A stretch of 64,000 nt of DNA from contig NZ_BLXY01000001.1 of assembly GCF_014193585.1 (NCBI RefSeq), positions 863,033 to 927,032 on the forward strand, written 5' to 3'. Of this stretch, positions 8,701 through 18,130 are shown piece by piece. Both the position numbers and the translations under genes were made by a program. Within the stretch, counting starts at the first letter, position 1; every line of letters begins with the position of its first letter. Under the pieces are notes generated by a model that had not been told where the DNA came from, searched no databases, and worked only from the letters and a program-made list of their open reading frames with translations. Source of the stretch: Geomonas paludis (GTDB lineage: Bacteria > Desulfobacterota > Desulfuromonadia > Geobacterales > Geobacteraceae).

Positions 8701-9560
8701 TGCAGACAGGTGATGGCGTCGGAAGTGTTGCCCTGGCCTGCGGCGTCCACGAACTTGCATGCCATGATCTTCACGTTCCAGTTGACCCCGACCACGCCGG
8801 TCGAGTTGTTGCCGACGGCGCCGATGGTGCCGGCAACATGGGTGCCGTGCCCGTTGTCATCGAACGGGTCGCCCGAGCCGGTGATGGCGTTGATGCCGTA
8901 GACGTCGTCGATGAAGCCGTTGCCGTCGTCGTCGATGCCGTTGCCGGGAATCTCCTGGGTATTGCCCCACACGTTGGCGGCCAGGTCGGGATGGGTATAG
9001 TCGATGCCGCTGTCGATGGTGGCGACCACGACGTCGGCGCTGCCGGTGGTAATATCCCAGGCCGCGGGCGCCTTGATGTCCGCCCCCGGGTTGCCCCGCC
9101 ACAGGTTCTCCAGCCCCCACTGCCAGGCGAAGAGCGGGTCGTTGGGCTGCGCCTGCAACTGGAAGACCATGTTGGGCTCGGCGTACTGCACGTCCGCGTC
9201 CGCCTGGTACAGCTTCACTGCCTCCTCGACGGTCATCCCCTTTTTCAGCTTCAGGTGGTGCAGGCGCAGGGCCTCGAACTCCTTGAGCTTCTCCGCGCCG
9301 TGCTTCTTGTGGAGGTTCTTTTTCCTTTCCGACGGGACCCCGGCTTTGAACTTTACCAGCAGTTCCCCCTCCCTGTACTTCTTCCGGAGCGGCGCGCGGT
9401 CATCGGTTTTACCGGGCAGGACGTGTTTGCGGGGGAGTACGGGGCTGGGATGGGGCGCCTGGACGCCGACGGCGCCGGGGAGTACTGCGGCATGGACGTA
9501 ACTGGTGCAAAGAGTCAGGGCGAGGGTTAGCGGTACCAGTAAGGTGGAAAAGCGGGTCAT
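5790..9560 (-). CDS. Secreted S8 (subtilisin-like) serine peptidase with Ig-like, beta-propeller and PKD domains
   Basis: A 1256-residue exported protease. The start at 9560 gives an immediate signal peptide (MTRFSTLLVP...YVHA) and has a GGAGG site six bases upstream; a longer opening at 9620 adds 20 non-signal residues. Order: signal peptide; propeptide of the fervidolysin type (about 60-135); S8 catalytic domain with Asp183 in TIDSGIDYTHPD, His238 in NGHGTHVAGT and Ser408 in SGTSMAAPHV; a putative Ig (He_PIG-like) module; about eight SBBP-type propeller repeats with DxxGNxYVAG motifs; a second He_PIG module (ALPQGLSLDPVTGELNGTPTASG family pattern); a PKD domain with WDFGDG; and a C-terminal beta domain ending KLRGG...VVESLRFK. 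The triad is complete, so it should be an active extracellular protease. The substrate is unknown. Confidence 0.93.
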   Translation of the reverse strand: MTRFSTLLVPLTLALTLCTSYVHAAVLPGAVGVQAPHPSPVLPRKHVLPGKTDDRAPLRKKYREGELLVKFKAGVPSERKKNLHKKHGAEKLKEFEALRLHHLKLKKGMTVEEAVKLYQADADVQYAEPNMVFQLQAQPNDPLFAWQWGLENLWRGNPGADIKAPAAWDITTGSADVVVATIDSGIDYTHPDLAANVWGNTQEIPGNGIDDDGNGFIDDVYGINAITGSGDPFDDNGHGTHVAGTIGAVGNNSTGVVGVNWNVKIMACKFVDAAGQGNTSDAITCLQYIRQMKERGVPVIASNNSWGGGDYSQALLDAIDNQAGTLFVASAGNYTQDSDRIPFYPSAYPSADIISVGASDSMDEVAYFSNYGKKSVDLLAPGANIVSTLPAVNEWGFAGGYGELSGTSMAAPHVTGVVALAKAADPSRNASTLRNLILTGGDTIPAAQWNTLTGKRLSAYGSLTCSDQRLFAVQQLPATLTPGVPTVISALSISCGSPLGDVTVTTSGGESITLHDDGIAPDTVAGDGIFSASWTPVRNPEQLMFTSPAGSEQVLLPTPSIVHFVPAANVGLPYRQRLKATGITGSLQWSVAEGALPPGLTLDPATGEISGVPTVSGIWPVRVALGQAVMRVVNLHVQNSPVVERWAAVKGTSVDDAGDAVAADAEGNSYVLSTMYDLANESILLVKYDPTGNEVWSYRYDSPGRDFGSAVAVNAAGEAFISGSLDDSYYLVLKISRDGELLWEKAYRVATYAYADDIAVGADGAIYIAGNTLDTENFKNQVMTAKLSPAGDELWHRVYASPIDGSARAVAVDDSGNVYVAGSEGGHPDYDYNFLLMKYDAAGQLLWVKTEDNGTLQDQWEGLALDPAGNPYVSGHRIGMQVTRKYDTDGNMLWSADYDGMGTPNGYDIAVDSSGRAYVAGFTNGHGSDFNILCYSPEGQLLWNRTSDSGGPLDYASPMQTGDVALAVALGPSGQIFATGLSGNGSDYDILTIEYGIAPLSVISSQLPPGLMLIPYRYPIAATGVAPFNWSLTAGALPQGLSLDPVTGELNGTPTASGTFTFTVRVSDALGRVSSERELTVSVTNLSAGFTLNQLIGYAPFAVQFTDTTAGAASDWAWDFGDGTGSTKQHPAHVYTAAGTYLPSLTASNAYGSSTAAPSSVTVLACMNQRARVTTVSLPPASFDDPQGAYAQAPGDGSILLQAYDFPGDLSFDRDITVKLRGGFDCQYYSNRETTGILGKLAVKSGKVVVESLRFK

Positions 9561-9619
9561 GGTTCCCTCCATTGCAATGCAATCCCCAAAGTGGGTATGT
9601 CGACATTTGAGCGGGTTCA

Positions 9620-9648
9620 CACTTATCTTTTCACATGAAAAGTGTCAA
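9620..9648 (-). promoter_or_regulatory. Candidate sigma-70 promoter of the subtilase gene
   Basis: Reading the minus strand, a consensus -35 TTGACA (9643-9648) is followed by a weak -10 around 9620-9627. The spacer holds an inverted repeat, TTTTC ACAT GAAAA, that could be an operator. It lies 60-90 bases before the start codon at 9560. Confidence 0.4.
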
Positions 9649-9818
9649 CTAAAAAGTTTCTTGCCATCCGCGTGTCCGGGTGTGAGCAAAGGGGCTCTTT
9701 TTGTTTCATTGCCATGTTTTTTCATTGCACACATTGCCATGCCGGAACAATTGCAGCAAAATTACTGGACTAGGCAGTCATTTGATGTTCTGCAACTGAC
9801 AGTATCGGTTTGAGCGTT

Positions 9819-11999
9819 ATGGATATGGCAAATCCAAATACAGAGCCTGATACAGCCTTGGCCAAGTCGGTCGACGTTCTCAAACGCCACTTGTTTTCCG
9901 GTGTGCTGGTGTTGAACCTTCTCGTGGCGGCAATGATAACGTTCGTCGTCCTGCAAAGCCGGGAAGCGTATCGCAGCCGGAGCGAGATAACGACCCAGAA
10001 CTTGGCCAAGGTGCTCGATGCCAACATCACCGGCATCCTCTCCAAGATAGATGTCGCCCTGCTCGCGGTCTGCGATGAATATGAGCGCCAGTTAAGAACT
10101 GGGGCGGTGGCGTCAAAGGATCTGAATCACTTCATCGTGCGCCAGCACAAGAGGCTCCCGGAGCTGGTAGCTCTCAGGGCCACCGATCCCGCCGGTATGG
10201 CCATCTACGGCCCCGAAGTCACACCCGCCACCACCAAGAGCCTCGCCCACCGGGACTATTTCAGTGCCCAGCGCGACAATCAGCACCTCGGCTTGGTAAT
10301 CTCGAACCCCCTGGTAGGAGGTATCTCCGGGAAATGGATGGTTGTGCTGTCCAGGCGAGTCAACTTCCCCGATGGCTCGTTCGCCGGTCTGGTCTATGCC
10401 GGGATCACGCTCGACTACCTCTCGCAAAGCTTCTCCAAGGTTGACGTAGGCAAACAGGGCCTGTTGTCGCTGGTGGCGGCGGACCGGACCCTCTTGGCGC
10501 GTTACCCGAAACTGAGCCGGCCGCCGGGTGCGCCGGAACTAAAAATCAACTCGCCGCAGTTCGAGGCCTTGCTGGCTTCCGGGCGAGCATCCGGCACCTA
10601 CCTGGCCAAAAGCAGCATCGACGGGCGCGATCGCATCTACTCGTACAGGAAGATCTCGCTGTCGCAGCCGCTCTATGTCTTCGTGGCCCTGGCCACCTCC
10701 GACTATCTTGCCAACTGGTACAAGGAGGTTTACCACGGCGTCTTTTTCATGCTGGTCTTCCTGACCATAACCATCGCCCTCGCGGTTATCTTCAGCCGGC
10801 AGTGGGATCGCAGTCGCAGGGCGGAGCAGGCGCTGGAAGACGAGCGGCTCAAGATGGAGAAGCTGGAATCGCTGGGGGTGCTGGCCGGCGGCATAGCTCA
10901 TGACTTCAACAACATCCTGACTGGCATCCTCGGCAACATCTCCTTTGCGAAACTGCAGATAGAGCCGGAGCACGGCTCCCAACCGCTGCTGGAGGGGGCG
11001 GAGAAGGCGGCGCTGCGCGCCGCGGACCTGGCCAAGCAACTACTCACCTTTGCCCGCGGGGGAGCGCCGGTCAGGGAGGTGACCTCGGTGGCGCTCCTGG
11101 TCGACGAGGCTCTTTCCCTCACCCTGAGCGGTTCCAACGTAAAGGGGGTCGTCGACATCCCCGGGGCCCTAAGCGCGGTCCAGGCCGACGTGGGACAGAT
11201 GTGCCAGGCTTTTCGCAACATCATCATCAACGGGGTGCAAGCCATGCCTGACGGCGGGGTGCTCAACATCACGGCGCGCGAACTTGTTCTCGAACCGGGC
11301 AACCCCGCGAAGCTCACCCCCGGCCCTTACGTGCGCATAGCGTTCACCGATCACGGGGAGGGCATCCCCGAATCTTCCCTCAAGAAGGTATTCGACCCCT
11401 ACTTCAGCACCAAACCGAAGGGGAGGGGACTGGGGCTGGCCTCGGCATATTCCATCGTGAACAGGCACGGCGGCAGCCTCAGTGTCGATTCCCGTGTCGG
11501 CGAGGGGAGCACCTTCACCATATACCTGCCGTCTCTGGAGAGGAGATTTCAGCCGCGGGAGCCTGAGATGACGCTGCCCCGGGGCGAGGCGACCGCCCCG
11601 CTTTCGATACTGGTGATGGATGATGAGGAAGTGATACGCCACCTGGCGGAGGGGATGCTGTTACATCTGGGGCACCAGGTCCGCACCTGCCCGGACGGGG
11701 CGGAAGCGGTGAGGCTTTACCAGGAGGCGCTGCGGGATGGGACGCCGTTCAGCCTGGTGTTGGCCGATCTCACCATCCCGGGGGGGATGGGGGGACGGGA
11801 GGCGGCCCAGCAGATCCTGGCGGTGGATCCCCGGGCACGCCTCGTGGTGATGAGCGGGTATTCCAACGATCCGGTCATGGCTAGCTTCCGAGAATACGGC
11901 TTCGTCAGGGCCCTGCACAAGCCGTTCGGGCTCGAGGCGCTGGCCGCACTGCTTCAGTCGTTGAGCGGGGTGACTACGACCGGACGGCCGAACACCTGA
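9819..11999 (+). CDS. Hybrid sensor histidine kinase/response regulator
   Basis: About 726 residues. A transmembrane segment (about 25-48) and a second one (LTITIALAVIFS region, about 310-335) bracket a periplasmic Cache-type sensor domain. The cytoplasmic part has a HisKA domain with the H-box GGIAHDFNN, a HATPase domain with N box (NIIINGVQAM) and G boxes (DHGEGIPE, GRGLGLA), and a C-terminal receiver with the acidic pocket DDEE, phospho-acceptor Asp in LADLTIPGG and the conserved Lys in HKPFG. It would autophosphorylate and pass phosphate to its own receiver; no DNA-binding output partner is adjacent. The start is uncertain: TTG at 9810, ATG at 9819 and ATG at 9825 are in frame and none has a clear ribosome-binding site. 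Signal unknown. Confidence 0.9.
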   Translation: MDMANPNTEPDTALAKSVDVLKRHLFSGVLVLNLLVAAMITFVVLQSREAYRSRSEITTQNLAKVLDANITGILSKIDVALLAVCDEYERQLRTGAVASKDLNHFIVRQHKRLPELVALRATDPAGMAIYGPEVTPATTKSLAHRDYFSAQRDNQHLGLVISNPLVGGISGKWMVVLSRRVNFPDGSFAGLVYAGITLDYLSQSFSKVDVGKQGLLSLVAADRTLLARYPKLSRPPGAPELKINSPQFEALLASGRASGTYLAKSSIDGRDRIYSYRKISLSQPLYVFVALATSDYLANWYKEVYHGVFFMLVFLTITIALAVIFSRQWDRSRRAEQALEDERLKMEKLESLGVLAGGIAHDFNNILTGILGNISFAKLQIEPEHGSQPLLEGAEKAALRAADLAKQLLTFARGGAPVREVTSVALLVDEALSLTLSGSNVKGVVDIPGALSAVQADVGQMCQAFRNIIINGVQAMPDGGVLNITARELVLEPGNPAKLTPGPYVRIAFTDHGEGIPESSLKKVFDPYFSTKPKGRGLGLASAYSIVNRHGGSLSVDSRVGEGSTFTIYLPSLERRFQPREPEMTLPRGEATAPLSILVMDDEEVIRHLAEGMLLHLGHQVRTCPDGAEAVRLYQEALRDGTPFSLVLADLTIPGGMGGREAAQQILAVDPRARLVVMSGYSNDPVMASFREYGFVRALHKPFGLEALAALLQSLSGVTTTGRPNT

Positions 12000-12038
12000 C
12001 CGTTGCGGCTGGGAACCCCTCCGGGGAATGAGGCGCCG

Positions 12039-14906
<2,868 letters not shown>

Positions 14907-15018
14907 TGACTGGGGCGTCCTTGCAACGAGAGAGTAGGGCATGCTGCTACGGCTCTTATCGGCCGGTCGGGCGGAAAATTGAGGTGGTACCGAAAGACAG
15001 AGGCGGTGGGGCTGATCA

Positions 15019-15046
15019 TTGAAAAAGCCGGGGCGGCCGCTACACT
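15019..15046 (+). promoter_or_regulatory. Candidate sigma-70 promoter
   Basis: TTGAAA (15019-15024), a 16-base spacer and TACACT (15041-15046), about 38 bases before the ATG of the 498-residue membrane protein gene. Confidence 0.5.
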
Positions 15047-15083
15047 ATGTGAGTCTTTCCTAATCTGACAGTGGGGGCTCGCC

Positions 15084-16580
15084 ATGGAAAGCTACAAGGA
15101 AATTGTCGCTATAGTCCTCGCGGTAGCCACCGCCTTCTTCTACCTGCTCTGGTTCTTGCTCCCCCCCGTCCGCCTGGTCTGGCGCTGCCTCTCCATCCAG
15201 GAAAACCTCCCCGTTTTGAACACGCTCAAGGCCTGCTATGACTCCGCGTGGCCCTTCCGCCCCGCTATGTTCAGAAGGCAGATGCGGCTTTGGCTGGAAC
15301 TGCGTCTTTTGCACCCCAAGCCGCGCCGGGAGCCCAAGTGGTTCTTCGACGCGAAGACCAAGCGCTACCAGTTGCAGTACGACGACACCGCCTACCGGCA
15401 GGAGGTGGCCGAGTGGAAACGCTCCACCCGCGCCAAGTTCGGGGCGCTCAAGATCAAGGAGCGGGAGCCGGTGATCGAGGTGGTGGACGTCTTCCGCCTC
15501 AACGACGAGGAGACCAAGGACGGCATCAAGCAGTACCTGCTGGCCGTGTCGGAATTGAGACTCTCGCTGGACGAGCAGGCCTCCTTTCTCTGCAGCGTCA
15601 AGATCGAGCACGGCTTTTTGTTGCCGCTGAACCTTCTGGCGGGGCTCATGTCCCGCTTCGCCGACGACTGGGACCCGATCATCTCCTGTTACGATCGCAT
15701 GGCCAACCGGGCCTTCTCGCCGCAGCAGATGACCATCTTCAACCTGTGGCTTCTGTGGGGACCGAGCGTGCCTATCTGCAGCTGCGACCAGTGGAACGGC
15801 CCGGTCACCTTGCAGTACGGCTTCGGCGACGAGAACAACTCGGTACGGGTGCGGGTCAGGGACGAGAGGAAGGAGCAGCTGCTGGCCGACCTGCGCAAGG
15901 CGGTGGCGGCCAGAAGCAGCACCGCCCACCCCGCCCTGCATGCCAGCATCACGGGGAGGCTGTGGCCGCCGAGCAGCTTCTTCCAGGGGGAGATCTGCGG
16001 TGCGCAGCAGGAGCTTTTGAACCCCGACCGCGAGGCCTTCATCCTCGAGTACGAGGGGCACAGCGTGATCGGCAACCCGGCGAGCTCCAGGCTGTTCTAC
16101 ACGGGGTACGTGTGGGCGCTGTTCGTGGTGGGACGGGAGCAGAAGCCGACCGGGGAGCAGGTGTGCCAGGAGCCGTGGCTGCACGTGATCCCCTTCTTCG
16201 AGCACGGCAACATCGTGGACGAGTCCTGTTACAACATGGCCAAGCTGCAACTGGCGCTCAAGGTGATCAACTTCGTGAAGACCAGCGGTCACCTGGAGGC
16301 CGACCCGGGGCTCGCCCCCTTGCGGCTTTGGTACGTGTGTGCCCTGGACGATTCCGGGTGCGGGCGTGACATCGAGGTGGTCCCCAAGGGAAAGAGCATC
16401 CGGGGCATCCTCGACGAACTGCTCTCGGAGAGCGAGCACAGGCCGCTCAAGAAACGGATCATCACCGACGACCGCGGCTACTGCCAGTTCCTGTCGGGGT
16501 GCCACCTCTCCAAGGTGGTGTCCGGGCTCTTTGACACCATCGCGGACAGTGCCAAGTCCGGGGCGGGCAGGCAGGGTTAG
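15084..16580 (+). CDS. Membrane-anchored protein of unknown function (498 aa)
   Basis: I do not recognise the family. One N-terminal transmembrane helix (about residues 6-30) is followed by a long soluble region of about 460 residues, probably cytoplasmic given the basic residues right after the helix (RLVWR, MFRRQMR). The region is rich in Trp and Cys (CSC motif near 233, CGRD near 430) but shows no catalytic signature. It has its own candidate promoter and a GTGGGGG stretch before the ATG. It is convergent with the DUF4337-type gene and their stop codons overlap by four bases, so the two transcripts interfere at the 3' ends or share a termination signal. Confidence 0.75.
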   Translation: MESYKEIVAIVLAVATAFFYLLWFLLPPVRLVWRCLSIQENLPVLNTLKACYDSAWPFRPAMFRRQMRLWLELRLLHPKPRREPKWFFDAKTKRYQLQYDDTAYRQEVAEWKRSTRAKFGALKIKEREPVIEVVDVFRLNDEETKDGIKQYLLAVSELRLSLDEQASFLCSVKIEHGFLLPLNLLAGLMSRFADDWDPIISCYDRMANRAFSPQQMTIFNLWLLWGPSVPICSCDQWNGPVTLQYGFGDENNSVRVRVRDERKEQLLADLRKAVAARSSTAHPALHASITGRLWPPSSFFQGEICGAQQELLNPDREAFILEYEGHSVIGNPASSRLFYTGYVWALFVVGREQKPTGEQVCQEPWLHVIPFFEHGNIVDESCYNMAKLQLALKVINFVKTSGHLEADPGLAPLRLWYVCALDDSGCGRDIEVVPKGKSIRGILDELLSESEHRPLKKRIITDDRGYCQFLSGCHLSKVVSGLFDTIADSAKSGAGRQG

Positions 16581-17167
16581 GAGAGGGCTTTCACCAGGGC
16601 GGTCGGATGCAGCGCCAGCCCGAACAGACCGGCCACCCCCATGACCACGCCGAAGCCAGCGAAGGTCAGCGCCAGGTAGAGGAGTTTCCTCTTCCCGGTC
16701 AGGGAGGTGATGGCCAGCATCGCCAGGGAGACCGCCAGGGTGGCGTCGGAAAGGTCGAACTGGTCGTCGCGGTAGTTGAGATCGTCGTACTGCTTGCCCA
16801 GGCCGTTGGCCTTGTCGGCGAGCTTCGCCTCCTCCACCTTGTAGCGGGTGATGTTGTCGCTGTACTGCTTCTGCTGCGCCGCCAGGGAAGCCGATACTTT
16901 ACCCGGCGCCAGCGACTCGAGGGCCGCCACCTGGTTCAGCCCCAGTTCGGCCAGGTGCTGTTTCAGTTTCTTGGCTTGGTACTCGTTCCAGGTGTCGACC
17001 TGGTCCGATTTCGCCTGCAGCATGGCCTGCACGATGTTGTCGTCCTTCACCTTGCAGACCGCCATGAAGACGGAAATGAGCGCCACGGCGATGGCGACCC
17101 AGTTGTTGAGGGTGTTTCTGGCTTCCGAGGAATCGAGCCTGTCCTGCAGATCGTTAATTTCCGACAT
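16577..17167 (-). CDS. DUF4337-family membrane protein
   Basis: A 196-residue protein resembling the DUF4337 family: an N-terminal amphipathic/coiled segment (MSEINDLQDRLDSSEARNTL), a transmembrane helix, a long middle region with Gln/Lys-rich coiled coil (about 70-130), and two closely spaced C-terminal membrane helices. The start at 17167 has GGAG eight bases upstream; the opening at 17185 would include that site. Function in the family is unknown. A hairpin-forming repeat (17189-17218) lies immediately upstream of the ribosome-binding site, so it would sit in the 5' untranslated region. Confidence 0.8.
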   Translation of the reverse strand: MSEINDLQDRLDSSEARNTLNNWVAIAVALISVFMAVCKVKDDNIVQAMLQAKSDQVDTWNEYQAKKLKQHLAELGLNQVAALESLAPGKVSASLAAQQKQYSDNITRYKVEEAKLADKANGLGKQYDDLNYRDDQFDLSDATLAVSLAMLAITSLTGKRKLLYLALTFAGFGVVMGVAGLFGLALHPTALVKALS

Positions 17168-17188
17168 AAGGGATACTCCTTTCACAGA

Positions 17189-17320
17189 GGGGACAGGCTC
17201 CGTCAGGTGCCTGTCCCCTTTTTGCTTTGTCCCCTTTTGCTTCCTTTTAGCTTTTGAGAAGCCGGCTGAGCTGAAAGAAGCGTGCCGCTAAAGGGACAGG
17301 CACCTGACGGAGCCTGTCCC
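17189..17320. repeat. Pair of inverted hairpin repeats (GGGACAGGC family)
   Basis: Copy 1 (17189-17218) is a 10-bp stem, GGGGACAGGC/GCCTGTCCCC, with a 10-base loop. Copy 2 (17293-17320) is the exact reverse complement of the 28-base core of copy 1, itself a 9-bp stem. The two can also pair with each other across about 75 bases. The same GGGGACAGGC word recurs at 21551 and, inverted, at 21791. It resembles dispersed REP-like repeats. Confidence 0.8.
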
Positions 17321-17338
17321 TTCCTCTGTTACCAAGCG

Positions 17339-18130
17339 TCACTTCCCTCCGGACGTCCTGAGGGCGAGGCAGTCGATGAGGAGGCGCTCGCCGGTGAAGG
17401 ACGCCTCCTTGCGCTTGACGATGCGCCAGCCGCCGGTGTTGAAGGCGCTATGCCCGGTCAACTCCCCGGCCAACCCTTTGAACCCTTCCAGTAGCTCCAC
17501 GAGCGCCTGGTCGTGTCCGAGCACGATCGGCTTCAGCCCCTCGCCCACCAGGATGGTGATCGGCTCGACGAGCAGGTTGGCCAGGTCGTAGGGGGCGGGC
17601 TCCACCGCAGCGGCCTTGCCTTGCAGGCGGATCATGCGGGCGCGCGAGTCGGGGCCCACGGTCCCCTTGGTGGTGCTGATCAGGTCGAGCAGGTGGTCGC
17701 GGATGTCGTTCAGGCTGTCCGCCGCGTTCAAGCGCTCGATCTCGGGGTAGATCTCCAGCGCCTTGGCCAGCAGGGATACCTCGCGCAGGTAGTTGCTGCG
17801 CTGGTTCTCCGGGACCAGGTACATGGCGATGACCTTGACCGGTTTGCCGTCGGGGCTGCCATAGTCGATCCCCTTCGGGCTCCAGCCGACGACGCAGATC
17901 AGGTCCTCCTCGAAGGGGACCCGTGCGTCCGGGCAGGCCCATCCCTTGCCCAGGGCGGTCTTGGCGGTCCCCTCCTTGGCGAGGATCAGGCCGGCGACGT
18001 CGGTGTCGGGCGGCAGCGACGGGACCGCCTCGAGGATGTGGGCCAGGAAGCGCAGCGCATCTTCCTTGTCGTAGTCGTCAGGTATCTCGAGGAGTCGTCC
18101 TTCCTGTAGTGCGTCGAGCAGGCTGTCCAT
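17339..18130 (-). CDS. PTS EIIA-like domain protein with Asp in place of the phospho-His
   Basis: 263 residues. The first ~150 residues follow the EIIA fructose/nitrogen (mannitol-type) pattern: VAGLILAKEGTAKTALGKG, then WACPDARV where active EIIA proteins have the phosphorylated His in a PHAR motif, then VVGWSPKGIDYGSPDGKPVKV and MYLVPEN...LLAKAL. Here the His position is Asp68, so phosphorylation by HPr is not expected. The remaining ~110 residues are another alpha/beta domain I cannot name. The ATG overlaps the stop of mgtA by one base (TGATG) and has GGAGG inside the mgtA end, so the two are translationally coupled and it probably senses or modulates Mg2+ transport rather than sugar transport. 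The fold assignment is by motif only. Confidence 0.75.
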   Translation of the reverse strand: MDSLLDALQEGRLLEIPDDYDKEDALRFLAHILEAVPSLPPDTDVAGLILAKEGTAKTALGKGWACPDARVPFEEDLICVVGWSPKGIDYGSPDGKPVKVIAMYLVPENQRSNYLREVSLLAKALEIYPEIERLNAADSLNDIRDHLLDLISTTKGTVGPDSRARMIRLQGKAAAVEPAPYDLANLLVEPITILVGEGLKPIVLGHDQALVELLEGFKGLAGELTGHSAFNTGGWRIVKRKEASFTGERLLIDCLALRTSGGK

